A stretch of 40,724 nt of DNA from Bacillota bacterium (GCA_023411215.1 JAEYOY010000036.1:1-40724), one strand, 5' to 3'. Numbered from the stretch's first letter, positions 16,152-24,973 are shown. Translations and numbers: made by a program. Notes: generated by a model from the letters alone, not told the origin.

Positions 16152-16211
16152 TGTAAATATTTTCATTGTATATATTCTCATTTTGTATATTTTCATTATA
16201 TATATTTGCAT
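16152..16211 (-). repeat. Four 15-bp tandem repeats upstream of the folT promoter
   Basis: Read on the minus strand, the units are ATGCAAATATATATA, ATGAAAATATACAAA, ATGAGAATATATACA and ATGAAAATATTTACA, in exact 15-bp register. They end about 42 bp upstream of the -35 box. They create a spurious open frame with a five-residue period, which I do not call a gene. Confidence 0.7.
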
Positions 16212-16245
16212 TGTACACGAATAAATATCTGTTTATTTACACCCC

Positions 16246-16288
16246 ATCTACCTCTTAGGTAGATAAGAGATTGCATCTAAACGCAATC
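16246..16288 (-). terminator. Probable terminator after the trpXYZ-like operon
   Basis: Two small stems follow trpZ: GATTGC/GCAATC (16269-16288) and ATCTACC-TCTTA-GGTAGAT (16246-16264). No strong U-run is seen, so efficiency is uncertain. Confidence 0.4.
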
Positions 16289-16319
16289 CCATGCCTGTGT
16301 GTGTTGTGAAGATGTTTCA

Positions 16320-17093
16320 CTAGTTACCACATTCGATACTGATCTCATTGAATTTATCAAGAATAGCATTTATCTCAACCGACTGCTTCTCTTCATCCGC
16401 CTTATCAATAACCATCTCACCCTGGTGCATCATGATCAGCCTGCTGCCATATTCCACAGCATAACGAAGATTATGGGTTACCATGATTGTGGTAAGCTTC
16501 TTCTCCTTCACCACCTGATCGGTTAATTGCATAATAAGCTCAGCTGTCTTCGGGTCCAAGGCTGCTGTATGCTCATCGAGAATTAAGAATTCAATCGGTG
16601 TCATCGTTACCATTAATAATGCCATCGCCTGTCTCTGACCTCCAGACAGGGACCCAACCGGTACATGAAGCTTATCCTCCAGACCGAGATTTAAAGAACG
16701 CAGTCTTTCCCGGTAGAATTCCACTCTCTTCTTATTGGTACCTCTCACAAGATTAAAGCTTTTTCCTTTATTATCCGCCAAGGACATATTCTCCAGTATT
16801 GTCATTGAGGGGCAGGTACCCATAGCAGGATTCTGATATACTCTGCCAACTCTTCTCAGTCTCTTGAATTCCGGCATACTGGTGATATCCTCTCCGCCAA
16901 TTCGAATTGCTCCGCTGTCAACTGGAATACTTCCACAGATAATATTAAGCATAGATGTCTTACCGGAGCCGTTACTTCCTACAACGGACACGAATTCTCC
17001 ATCCGCTACGGTCAGATTAAAATCCTTGAACAGACACATCTCATTGACGGTTCCGGGATTATAATATTTATTGATATTCATCAACTCAATCAT
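16320..17093 (-). CDS. trpZ: ABC transporter ATPase, predicted tryptophan uptake
   Basis: 257-residue cytosolic ATPase. Walker A GSNGSGKT (about 39-46), Q-loop RVYQNP, signature LSGGQRQAMAL, Walker B FLILDEHTAAL and the switch VTHNLRYA are all intact; the Walker B glutamate is followed by His rather than Pro, a known variation in this subfamily. It overlaps the permease gene by 8 nt, so the two are translationally coupled. The family (with a PF04392-type binding protein) is known as TrpXYZ in streptococci. The Trp T-box ahead of the operon supports tryptophan as substrate here. Confidence 0.88.
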   Translation of the reverse strand: MIELMNINKYYNPGTVNEMCLFKDFNLTVADGEFVSVVGSNGSGKTSMLNIICGSIPVDSGAIRIGGEDITSMPEFKRLRRVGRVYQNPAMGTCPSMTILENMSLADNKGKSFNLVRGTNKKRVEFYRERLRSLNLGLEDKLHVPVGSLSGGQRQAMALLMVTMTPIEFLILDEHTAALDPKTAELIMQLTDQVVKEKKLTTIMVTHNLRYAVEYGSRLIMMHQGEMVIDKADEEKQSVEINAILDKFNEISIECGN

Positions 17094-17982
17094 TGGTTTT
17101 TACCCTCCTTTTCCGCTCATTGCTTATTACCAGAATAATTAGGAATAATACTGCGGTAATAAGCTTTAAGTCAGAGGCAGCCATACCGAACCATATCGCT
17201 AGTGCTACACATAACTTATAGATGACCGATCCGGCGATTACTGCCGTCGTAGCTTTTATTATGGTGAACTGCTTAAACACATTGGTTCCGATGATAACGC
17301 TGGCCAATCCGATAACAATGGTACCTGTACCGGAGGAAATCTCGAAAAATCCGCTCTTCTGCGTATAGATGCTGCCTGCCAAAGCAACAAAGGCATTGGC
17401 AATGGCAAGACCAACAATCTTAACAAGACCTTTATCCTTCGCTAAGGAGGTTACCAGAGTATCATTATCTCCTACCGCTCTTAACAGGTATCCCGACTTT
17501 GTCTTTAAATACAGATCCAATATCAGCTTCATAATAACTACAATAATAAAAAGGATTATTAAGGTGATATAATCACTCAAGATAACGGGTATATTCTTAT
17601 TCAGAAACGCATTGTCAAAAATAGTCTCCCTTGTAAAGATTGCGACATTGGCTTTACCTGCAATTCTTAAATTCAAGGAATATAATGCTGTCATCATGAT
17701 AATTCCCGAGAGAAGATCCCGTACCTTTAGCTTCACATGAATGAGACCGGTTAAAGCACCGGCGACCGCACCTAACAAGAAAGCAATAAATAGGGTAATT
17801 ATTGGCGGAACCCCAGCGATAATAAGGATTGCTGTAATTGCACTTCCCAGTGGAAAGGTTCCGTCTACGGAGAGATCCGGAAAGTCCAAGATCTTATAGG
17901 TGATATAAACACCCAGCGCCATGATCGCATAAAGAAGGCCTTCCTCCAATACACCGATAATAAATGATATGATAAACCCCAT
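17086..17982 (-). CDS. trpY: ABC transporter permease, predicted tryptophan uptake
   Basis: Membrane subunit, about 298 residues with 8-9 hydrophobic helices, of the branched-chain/ribose permease type (FPDLSVDGTFPLGSAITAIL and the loop YLLRAVGDNDTLVTSLAKD). Start: a TTG five codons upstream is in frame, but GGGAGG lies 8 nt before the ATG at 17982, giving MGFIISF. It is separated from trpX by a 281-bp spacer that contains a strong hairpin. Confidence 0.88.
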   Translation of the reverse strand: MGFIISFIIGVLEEGLLYAIMALGVYITYKILDFPDLSVDGTFPLGSAITAILIIAGVPPIITLFIAFLLGAVAGALTGLIHVKLKVRDLLSGIIMMTALYSLNLRIAGKANVAIFTRETIFDNAFLNKNIPVILSDYITLIILFIIVVIMKLILDLYLKTKSGYLLRAVGDNDTLVTSLAKDKGLVKIVGLAIANAFVALAGSIYTQKSGFFEISSGTGTIVIGLASVIIGTNVFKQFTIIKATTAVIAGSVIYKLCVALAIWFGMAASDLKLITAVLFLIILVISNERKRRVKTND

Positions 17983-18007
17983 TACCTTACCTCCCAAAAC
18001 AGAATTT

Positions 18008-18071
18008 GTTGGCTCTTACATTCTTCATTCATTATTTATAAAAATATGAGTGAATGTATATAGGAGCCAAC
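18008..18071 (-). promoter_or_regulatory. Intercistronic hairpin between trpX and trpY
   Basis: GTTGGCTC (18008-18015) pairs with GAGCCAAC (18064-18071) and TACATTC (18017-18023) with GAATGTA (18052-18058). On the RNA it lies just upstream of the trpY ribosome site. It may protect trpX mRNA or partly stop transcription so the binding protein is made in excess. The spacer (18072-18263) also has four TCTACT copies at 18136, 18177, 18204 and 18232, with no assigned role. Confidence 0.55.
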
Positions 18072-18263
18072 CCTGTAATCATACGTATTAAGTTGATTAA
18101 ATTATATCTAACTGATGTTTGCCTTATGATGTATGTCTACTTAGTATGTCACCTCTTTAATGTTTACTCATATAGGTCTACTAAATATGTTTACACTTGA
18201 AAATCTACTTATTTACCACTACTGAACTGTGTCTACTTATTTATAACACCTTAACCAAATGAT

Positions 18264-19256
18264 TTACTGGGCAATCTCGCCAAACATTTCCTTTGCACTC
18301 TTAACCAGATCCTCCGGAAGGGTAATACCCAGATTGCCTGCAACAGCTGTATTTCCATAGAAGGATGCTTCTTCGATAACCTCAAAATTAATTTCGCTTG
18401 CCCCTCTTTCGCCCTTTAATACCTGAGCAGCCATCGCACCGGTCTGCATTCCAAGATCATAATAATCAAGACCTACTGTTGCTAGACATCCTATCTTCAC
18501 CTGTTCTACCTCACTGCCGAATACAGGAATGTTCTTAGCTGCTGCTTTCTCGAGGATAACCGGTAAGGAGCTGACCACTGTGTTGTCGGTTAAGTTATTA
18601 ATGCAATCTACCTTCTCTAATAAATTATCGGCTGCCAAAGGAATATCTGCTGTCGTTGAGATACCACTTTCAATAATATCAAAACCGTAGTTACCGGCTG
18701 CTGCCTTATATTCCTCAATTGCAGACACCGAGTTAACCTCACTGGTGCTGTACATAATGCCGATGGTCTTTGCCTCAGGTAATACCTTGCGGATCATCTC
18801 AAGCTGTTTCTCTACAGGGAGCTTGTCGCTGGTACCGGTTGTATTACCATTTGGTGTTCCGTCTGGCTTGGCAAGCTCTGCTAAGATCGGATCGGTTACT
18901 GCGGTAAAGATAACGGGAATATCGGTATTCTTTGTTGCACCGAAGGCACTCTGTGCCATAGGAGTTGCTATCGCACAAATCAGATCGGCCTTCTTAGCTA
19001 CGAAATTAGTAGCGATTTGACCTGCCGTTCCGGTATCTGCCTGCGCATTCTCAAATAACACCTCCAGGTTCTCACCCTCCACATAGCCTGCCTCTGCAAG
19101 TCCTGCCAGGAAACCTTCTCTGCAGTTATCCAGAGAGCCATGCTCTGCAAACTGTCCGATACCGATTGTTACCTTTCCATCCTCCTTCGTCCCACAACCT
19201 ACCATCATGCTCATTGCTATTGCAATCACTAATACGAATGCCATTAATTTCTTCAT
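18264..19256 (-). CDS. trpX: ABC transporter substrate-binding lipoprotein, predicted tryptophan
   Basis: 330-residue exported binding protein of the ABC_sub_bind (PF04392) family. It has a lipoprotein signal with lipobox MMVGC (lipid Cys at 21), then KVTIGIGQFAEHGSLDN. Family landmarks include GENLEVLFENAQAD, IATPMAQSAF, VIFTAVTDPI and the hinge MYSTSEVNSV. GGGAGG lies 6 nt before the ATG. It is first in the operon behind a T-box with a UGG specifier, which argues for tryptophan, the substrate predicted for streptococcal TrpX. Confidence 0.9.
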   Translation of the reverse strand: MKKLMAFVLVIAIAMSMMVGCGTKEDGKVTIGIGQFAEHGSLDNCREGFLAGLAEAGYVEGENLEVLFENAQADTGTAGQIATNFVAKKADLICAIATPMAQSAFGATKNTDIPVIFTAVTDPILAELAKPDGTPNGNTTGTSDKLPVEKQLEMIRKVLPEAKTIGIMYSTSEVNSVSAIEEYKAAAGNYGFDIIESGISTTADIPLAADNLLEKVDCINNLTDNTVVSSLPVILEKAAAKNIPVFGSEVEQVKIGCLATVGLDYYDLGMQTGAMAAQVLKGERGASEINFEVIEEASFYGNTAVAGNLGITLPEDLVKSAKEMFGEIAQ

Positions 19257-19357
19257 ACGAAGCCTCCCATTCTGCCGCCCTTGCGGCTATCAATAGTTAT
19301 GAATTTGTTCGTTCTCGCCATTCGTGGTCTGTCAAGGGTGGTGGTTTTGAAGGGTAT

Positions 19358-19625
19358 AAAAAAAGCCCCAAGTATAATATATACTTGAGACGAATGTTAT
19401 CCGCGGTACCACTCAAATTGACTGATGAAAAGGCTGCTTTTAGGCTTTTCATTGTCCACTTTACCTTCATATACGAACTATATATGCCATGCTGATAACG
19501 GTTATGGTTTCCGTCAACGCCTACTATGATTTCGGGTTGCCCTCAAAAGCCCATTCAGCCAAAAACTCCATATCGCATTCACACCACCTGCGACTCTCTG
19601 AAATGTCGTACTAAAGCCTACTCTT
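19358..19625 (-). promoter_or_regulatory. T-box leader of the trpXYZ-like operon, tRNA-Trp type
   Basis: On the minus strand: loop-E strand AGTA (19619-19622), AGAGAG (19594-19599), apical loop with GGTGGTGTGAA, and loop-E partner GAA (19554-19556) next to the specifier TGG (19551-19553). The T-box TGGTACCGCG is at 19401-19410, with bulge UGGU. The terminator stem GTCTCAAGTAT/ATACTTGGGGC (19364-19390) is followed by seven U. The GAA-UGG arrangement is the same as in the trpB-like leader. Confidence 0.92.
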
Positions 19626-19657
19626 CTTTCTCAACGGTTTCACTTATTAATGAATTT

Positions 19658-19686
19658 ATATTAATACCTAAGTATTAATTTGTCAA
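19658..19686 (-). promoter_or_regulatory. Promoter for the trpXYZ T-box transcript
   Basis: A perfect TTGACA (19681-19686), 17-nt spacer, TAATAT (19658-19663). The start is near 19651, about 30 nt before stem I. Confidence 0.6.
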
Positions 19687-19804
19687 TACTTTATTTTAAA
19701 AAAGTGTTATGCGTTAAAGCGATACTATAATATATAGGTACCGCTCCGAATAAAACGCTTTCATCTGCAAACACTATTATTAAAACAGGAAAGGAGCTGC
19801 AAAT

Positions 19805-19951
19805 ATGAATAATAGTAAGGATACCTCTTCGAAGAAGCAGGGCAAGAGTAGTGTTAGTGATGATTATAAATATAGCCCAAGAGTTGAGAATCCAAATCCC
19901 AAGTCTACAACGGACAAAAGACCCTCTTCCGGGAATATCAGAGGAGTGTAA
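19805..19951 (+). CDS. Small 48-residue hydrophilic protein, unknown
   Basis: ATG to TAA frame with AAAGGAG 8 nt upstream; it begins MNNSKDTSSKKQGKSSV and ends SSGNIRGV. It is rich in Ser, Lys, Asp and Pro, with no membrane segment, no Cys and no signal. A strong hairpin follows after 84 bp. I recognise no family. Size and composition resemble small spore or dormancy proteins of Clostridia, but that is a guess. A TATAAT at 19726-19731 has no matching -35, so another sigma factor could be used. Confidence 0.55.
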   Translation: MNNSKDTSSKKQGKSSVSDDYKYSPRVENPNPKSTTDKRPSSGNIRGV

Positions 19952-20034
19952 TTGGGGCCTCGGTAATCAATCTCCTACCCATCGTTGTGCTAATCGCATA
20001 TCATGATTGGCAAATACTTTATAAGGTATAAGCA

Positions 20035-20087
20035 AAGCTGATATGAAGTAAAGTCTTCTGTATAATGACCTTATTTCATATCAGCTT
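20035..20087. terminator. Terminator between the small gene and mgtC-like gene
   Basis: AAGCTGATATGAA (20035-20047) and TTCATATCAGCTT (20075-20087) form a perfect 13-bp stem with a 27-nt loop. It is placed between convergent genes; the plus side continues ATGATTTTG. Confidence 0.7.
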
Positions 20088-20108
20088 ATGATTTTGATAA
20101 CGAAGCTT

Positions 20109-20795
20109 TTATGCTTCATCTACATATGCAACAAAATTACTAGATTTGATTATCTCTAACATATCAGAATGCTTTTCTTTCGTAGGAAATTTAAGTACAA
20201 ATGAAATGGTAGTATAAGTACCAATGGTCTTAATAATTTCAAACTCAAGAATTTCAATATCGTGTTCCTTTAAAAACAGTATAAATTTATAAAGTCCATC
20301 GTCCCTGTCCAACATAATATAAATTCGAAGTCTTTTACTATTGGCCAGATACTTAACTTGTACTTTTTCACCTACTATCATAACAAATAATATAATGATA
20401 AACACGATAAATGCCACTTCATAAAGTCCTACTCCTATCACAAGTCCCATGCATGCATCTACCCATAGTCCTGCTGCTGTCGTAAGTCCCTTAATACTAT
20501 TAAAACCTGTAACCATAATGGTACCTGCTCCCAAGAAACCAATACCACTAATTACTTGTGCAGCCATTCGGGTTGGATCAGAGGTTTGATACTGTTGATA
20601 TATGTACATTCCGGAGATCATTACTGCAGCTGCCCCTACACATACAAGAGAGTAAGTTTTAAATCCAGCCGCCCGGAGCTTACGAGTTCGTTCAAAACCG
20701 AGTATAGCACCAAAGATCATCGCCACAAAAAGCCGAACAGTAGCTGAATAAAAATTAATTTCATATAAATCTAAATTGCTAATTATATTATTCAT
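20109..20795 (-). CDS. MgtC/SapB family membrane protein
   Basis: About 228 residues. The N-terminal MgtC domain has four or five helices (VRLFVAMIFGAILGFERTRK, AGFKTYSLVCVGAAAVMISG, AAQVISGIGFLGAGTIM, GLTTAAGLWVDACMG). A cytosolic ACT-like tail follows (RIYIMLDRDDGLYKFI to the end). Family members aid growth in low magnesium or modulate ATP synthase in pathogens; the role here is unknown. The frame is open to a GTG at 20837 with no ribosome site. I prefer the ATG at 20795, although its AAGGA is about 16 nt away, so the start is uncertain. Confidence 0.85.
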   Translation of the reverse strand: MNNIISNLDLYEINFYSATVRLFVAMIFGAILGFERTRKLRAAGFKTYSLVCVGAAAVMISGMYIYQQYQTSDPTRMAAQVISGIGFLGAGTIMVTGFNSIKGLTTAAGLWVDACMGLVIGVGLYEVAFIVFIIILFVMIVGEKVQVKYLANSKRLRIYIMLDRDDGLYKFILFLKEHDIEILEFEIIKTIGTYTTISFVLKFPTKEKHSDMLEIIKSSNFVAYVDEA

Positions 20796-20894
20796 AGTTA
20801 TAACATCAGTTATCCTTCCGAGTTTTAGTATGATCACGGGGTCACTGGCTTATCGGAATAATCGTTCCTTTATGTATATCCACATTCACTTTTA

Positions 20895-21965
20895 TTAGGT
20901 TAATATCTTATTATGATCATCTTTACCATCATCCTCATATACAAGGAAATCTGATATATTCAAACTTACAGGTTCGCCTACCTTTAATGTATCATAGGTA
21001 TGTGCATCAGCAATCACTCTGATATCTGTTCCATTGATGTCAACCTGACAATCATTCACATCGCCTAAGTAAAACATCGTTCTTATCTTGCCACTTAATT
21101 GTCCTTCATTATTCGTAAGCCTAATATTTTCAGGACGGATTGCTACAACAACGTTACCGTGTAAAGGTCCCGAATAATCCAATGACTGTCCCAATCCCTT
21201 TAATGCAATTTTACCTGCGCTCACTGTCCCCTTGATGAAGTTAACCTTTCCAACAAAATCAGCAATAAACTGATTGTTTGGATTGCGATAGATTTCCATG
21301 GGACTACCAACCTGCTGAACAACACCTCGATTGATAACGAACACGCGATCTGACATCGTCATCGCTTCAATTTGATCATGTGTAACATAGACAACTGTAA
21401 TTTTAAGCTTCTTCTGAATTTCTTTAATTTCATAACGCATACTTTCTCTAAGCTTTGCATCAAGGTTTGATAATGGTTCATCCAGTAAAAGCAATTTAGG
21501 TTCTGCTACAAGTGCCCTACCAAGAGCAACCCTTTGTTGCTGACCACCAGATAGCTGGGCTGGCATTCTATCCGCATATTGACTAAGATGTACTACTTCA
21601 AGGATAGACATAACCTTTTCCTTAATGATGTTTTTTGACACTTTCTGAATTTTTAAAGGGTATGCAACATTGTCAAACACAGTCATATGAGGCCAAACTG
21701 CATAGGATTGAAACACCATTCCTACTCCTCTTTTTTCTGGTGGAATAAAGACATTTTTCGAATTAACTACCTTTCCATCAATTTTGACTTCACCTGAAGT
21801 TGGCTTCTCAAATCCTGCGATAATACGAAGCATTGTTGTTTTACCACATCCTGAGGGGCCCAGTAATGTAATAAATTCTCCATCCTGAAACTCCTGCGTA
21901 AATTCTTTTAAAACTGTAACGTCGCCAAATGATTTGGTAACCTGATTTATTGTAATAACAGACAT
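20895..21965 (-). CDS. ABC transporter ATPase, FbpC/PotA type
   Basis: 356-residue ATPase with Walker A GPSGCGKTT (about 36-44), Q-loop VFQSYAVWPHMTV, signature LSGGQQQRVALGRAL, Walker B LLLLDEPLSNLDA, H-loop VTHDQIEA, and a C-terminal TOBE-like domain (about 240-356). Best likeness is to iron(III), spermidine or 2-aminoethylphosphonate importers. It lies 12 bp after the permease gene with AAGGAGG before its ATG. It is the last gene of the transport operon. Confidence 0.9.
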   Translation of the reverse strand: MSVITINQVTKSFGDVTVLKEFTQEFQDGEFITLLGPSGCGKTTMLRIIAGFEKPTSGEVKIDGKVVNSKNVFIPPEKRGVGMVFQSYAVWPHMTVFDNVAYPLKIQKVSKNIIKEKVMSILEVVHLSQYADRMPAQLSGGQQQRVALGRALVAEPKLLLLDEPLSNLDAKLRESMRYEIKEIQKKLKITVVYVTHDQIEAMTMSDRVFVINRGVVQQVGSPMEIYRNPNNQFIADFVGKVNFIKGTVSAGKIALKGLGQSLDYSGPLHGNVVVAIRPENIRLTNNEGQLSGKIRTMFYLGDVNDCQVDINGTDIRVIADAHTYDTLKVGEPVSLNISDFLVYEDDGKDDHNKILT

Positions 21966-21977
21966 TGTTTATCCTCC

Positions 21978-23663
21978 TTAAATCGAAAATTTTCCTTTTG
22001 TTACTTTATTTAATACGAAATTAAGTACTATGACCATAATTAGTATACCTGAGGCGAGTGCCGAAGCAGTCTGTTGACTATGGTAGGTCTGATAATTAAA
22101 TAGCTCAACGCCTAAAGTCTTTGTATTATTTGAATAAAGTAAATTCGACATTGTTAATTCATAAAAGCTAGGCATAAATATTAAGAACCAGCCTGCTACA
22201 ATCGAAGGAATAATCAATGGTAATATAACATCTTTTAATCTACGTAACCATCCTGAACCAGAGATCTGTGCTGCCTCCTCCAAGGAAGGACTTATTTGAG
22301 AAAAGGCTGATACTACGGTTCTCATTCCCATCAACATATACTTAATCATATATGCAATTACCATGATAAACATTGTATTATATATATTAATACCGAACTT
22401 TCCTGACATTGTCATGATTAATGCAAGTGCTATTACTACGCTAGGTGTTCCTGATCCAACCGTAATAAGGAAATCTGGTATTCTTTTCCCTTTTGCATTG
22501 GTTCTCTTAAGTAGATAGGCCATCACCAGGCAAATCACCATTCCCAATGAGGCTGCCCATACAGCTGAGATTAAACTGTTTTTTGCTGACTCTATAATTG
22601 CGGTTCTTGTAAATATCGTTTCCCAATATTTTAAGGTAATATTTCCTTTCGCAAAAACTGATTTTCCCATATTCATGGTAAGTGATGTTGCAAATACAGA
22701 TACAAATGGAACAATAACAACCACTAGAGCAAAAATACTAACTATTATTGTTACTGGGATTCTCCACTTTCCTAAATCAACGATATTTGGTCTAGTGGAC
22801 TTACCCGATACTGTGATAAAGTCTTTTTTACCTACTACAAAGTTTGATACGTAAAGAACAATTAAGGCGATTGCCATTAATAAAATTGCCAAATTTGTAG
22901 CATCGGTTAAACCCTCTTGTGATCCGATATAAACGTAATCTACAATACGTGTCGTTACCGTATATATCTGACCCGGTGCACCAATAATGGAAGGTATTCC
23001 ATAACATGATGCTGCTGCTACAAAAACTAATAGCGCTGCTGCTACAATACTAGGCATCATCAACGGTAATGTAACTGTAAACAATGTTTTCAATGGAGAT
23101 GCTCCGGAAATACGTGACGCCTCTTCCAGTGATGGATCCATCTTTTCCATAGCTCTTGAAATTGTAATAAACGCATATGGATAATAGAACGTTGTTAATA
23201 CCCAGACCAAGCCACCAAGCGTGTAGATATTAAATGGTGTACCATCTAATTGAAAGAGGTTCTGGATAGCCACATTCAATGTTCCTACGGTTGGATTTAA
23301 TAATTTTAACCATGCCATCGCGCCTACATAGGGTGGAACCATATAAGTCATTACAAATAAGGTTCTAAAGAACTTCTTACCATATAGATTTGTTCTTCCA
23401 ACCAACCATGCCAACGGAAATGCCAGTAGAACACCAAATATCATAGCTAGTCCTGCTGTTATCAATGTGTTCAGTAAGCTTGTCCAATTTAACGGATAGG
23501 AATAAATTCTTGAAAATCCTTCTAGAGAGAATTTTCCCGTTGCAAAAAAGGAACGATATAGCAAATAAAATAAGGGTAGAACTTGAAAGATAACTAAAAA
23601 TGCTACGATTGCAAGTATAATAACCCATTTAATATCGAATACAAATCTTCTTTCTCTTTTCAT
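21978..23663 (-). CDS. ABC transporter permease, fused double-domain (FbpB type)
   Basis: 561 residues made of two permease halves. Each half carries an EAA loop that docks the ATPase: DPSLEEASRISGASPLKTLF (about 176-195) and SPSLEEAAQISGSGWLRRLK (about 458-477). There are about 12 hydrophobic helices. Such fusions are typical of AfuB/FbpB iron(III) and related importers. It is separated from the binding-protein gene by 135 bp holding a long hairpin. Confidence 0.9.
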   Translation of the reverse strand: MKRERRFVFDIKWVIILAIVAFLVIFQVLPLFYLLYRSFFATGKFSLEGFSRIYSYPLNWTSLLNTLITAGLAMIFGVLLAFPLAWLVGRTNLYGKKFFRTLFVMTYMVPPYVGAMAWLKLLNPTVGTLNVAIQNLFQLDGTPFNIYTLGGLVWVLTTFYYPYAFITISRAMEKMDPSLEEASRISGASPLKTLFTVTLPLMMPSIVAAALLVFVAAASCYGIPSIIGAPGQIYTVTTRIVDYVYIGSQEGLTDATNLAILLMAIALIVLYVSNFVVGKKDFITVSGKSTRPNIVDLGKWRIPVTIIVSIFALVVVIVPFVSVFATSLTMNMGKSVFAKGNITLKYWETIFTRTAIIESAKNSLISAVWAASLGMVICLVMAYLLKRTNAKGKRIPDFLITVGSGTPSVVIALALIMTMSGKFGINIYNTMFIMVIAYMIKYMLMGMRTVVSAFSQISPSLEEAAQISGSGWLRRLKDVILPLIIPSIVAGWFLIFMPSFYELTMSNLLYSNNTKTLGVELFNYQTYHSQQTASALASGILIMVIVLNFVLNKVTKGKFSI

Positions 23664-23702
23664 GTAGCCATTAACTCCTATCTCAATCCCTCACTATATG
23701 GT

Positions 23703-23785
23703 AGAGACTGTTATAAACCAGCCGTCGTAATCTTGATTATATACTTTGTATATTACATCTAGATACAATGATTATAACAGTCTCT
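23703..23785 (-). promoter_or_regulatory. Intercistronic hairpin after the binding-protein gene
   Basis: AGAGACTGTTATAA (23703-23716) and TTATAACAGTCTCT (23772-23785) form a perfect 14-bp stem with a 55-nt loop, in the gap between binding protein and permease. No U-run follows. It probably stabilises the upstream message or dampens readthrough, giving more binding protein than permease. Confidence 0.6.
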
Positions 23786-23798
23786 TGTTCCATAAAGC

Positions 23799-24881
23799 TT
23801 ATTGGGGTATTGTTACATTTTCCTGGAACACAGTACGAATTTCTTCTCTTTCTTTGTAGGCTTTTTCCCAATCGATAGAAATTGTATTTGCTAATACCTC
23901 ACTTGTTGGAATAGCATCATAAGGTGCAGCAGGATAATCATTTCTTACAGAATGCATCCATCCAGATACGATATATTTTTGTCCTTCTAAAGATAGGAAC
24001 CATTCTTCAACTGCTTCACAAGCCTTTGCATTTTGATTAGCACTATACTCATCTTTGATAATCATAATAGGAGAAGGTGTACTAATAGTTCCATCTGTGG
24101 GATAAATAACTTCAAGAGATGATCCCTCTTCTTCTCTTTTCTTAAGGATAGATTCCTCAAGAATCATGATTTCTTTACATTCACCGGTTTCCAATTTTGT
24201 AAGTGCTACTGATCCAGATTCAATTGCAGTTCCTTGGGCACCCAATTGCTTCAAGAAATCTTCACCATACTTATCTAATAAACCAACAACCGCAGCATAA
24301 GAAGTACCTGATGTTAATGGATTACCCATAGAAATAAAACCTTTTACACTCTCGTCCTTTACAAAATCTTCAAAGGAGTTTGGCAACTGATCTTTGCTAT
24401 ATTTATCCGGGTTATAAGCTAAAACCATATTTAAGACTCTAACCGGATACCAGTAACCCTCTGGATCATAATCAAATAATAAGCTATCTGCTTCCGAATA
24501 TTTATAGGGATGTAATAAATTAGCTTCTTTTAACTCTAATGCATAGGATGGTTCTGCTACCATCAGAATGTCACAGCTAAGTCTTCCGGAATCAATTTCA
24601 GCTGCAACCTTACTTTGTAATGTTCCTGTTCCACCCTGGAAAAACTCAATATCCATTTTGGGAAATACTTCACTTAACTTCTTATCCATATCTTCAATAA
24701 TATCTTCATACATAGAAGTATAGATAACTACCTTACCTGTCATTTCCTTTCTTGGATCATTTTCCTGAGCTTCTGTTCCTGAATTTACAGGCTCTTTTGT
24801 TTCATTCTTGGTATTACTGCAGCCAGCAGTACCAACCACCATAATTAAACATAACATTAAAGCAATTAACCTCTTTTTCAT
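23799..24881 (-). CDS. ABC transporter substrate-binding lipoprotein (SBP_bac type)
   Basis: 360 residues. Lipobox VGTAGC (Cys21), a short acidic/Asn linker, then a two-lobed binding fold: KVVIYTSMYEDIIEDMDKKL, FQGGTGTLQSKVAAEIDSG, ILMVAEPSYALELKEANLL, NPLTSGTSYAAV. It resembles FutA/AfuA and phosphonate-type proteins. The ligand (Fe(III), a phosphonate, a sugar phosphate or similar) cannot be decided by eye. AGGAGG precedes the ATG. It is first in the transport operon and directly downstream of the two-component regulator genes. Confidence 0.9.
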   Translation of the reverse strand: MKKRLIALMLCLIMVVGTAGCSNTKNETKEPVNSGTEAQENDPRKEMTGKVVIYTSMYEDIIEDMDKKLSEVFPKMDIEFFQGGTGTLQSKVAAEIDSGRLSCDILMVAEPSYALELKEANLLHPYKYSEADSLLFDYDPEGYWYPVRVLNMVLAYNPDKYSKDQLPNSFEDFVKDESVKGFISMGNPLTSGTSYAAVVGLLDKYGEDFLKQLGAQGTAIESGSVALTKLETGECKEIMILEESILKKREEEGSSLEVIYPTDGTISTPSPIMIIKDEYSANQNAKACEAVEEWFLSLEGQKYIVSGWMHSVRNDYPAAPYDAIPTSEVLANTISIDWEKAYKEREEIRTVFQENVTIPQ

Positions 24882-24924
24882 AAGCCCTCCTAAAATAGTA
24901 AAAGAATTTCTTGTTGATAATCTA

Positions 24925-24930
24925 ATTATA
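24925..24930 (-). promoter_or_regulatory. Probable activated promoter of the transport operon
   Basis: TATAAT on the minus strand, about 45 nt before the binding-protein gene. The hexamer 17 nt upstream (GTAGAT) is a poor -35. A weak -35 suits activation by the neighbouring AraC-type regulator, which is inference. Confidence 0.4.
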
Positions 24931-24973
24931 GTTATTATGTATAAGATATCTACCTAAAATCCCGCATAAAAAG

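Noticed and set aside
16026..16211. 61-codon minus-strand frame with a five-residue repeat
   Set aside because: It is only the translation of four 15-bp tandem repeats and then runs into the THF riboswitch; no ribosome site.
16152..16211. Short regularly spaced repeats considered as a CRISPR array
   Set aside because: Units abut with no unique spacers, are only 15 bp and are AT-rich; no cas genes in the window.
20796..20837. GTG start for the MgtC-like protein, and a two-codon ATG-TTA-TAA frame just before its ATG
   Set aside because: The GTG has no ribosome site and adds residues unlike the family. The two-codon frame does have AAGGA near it but is too short to distinguish from chance.
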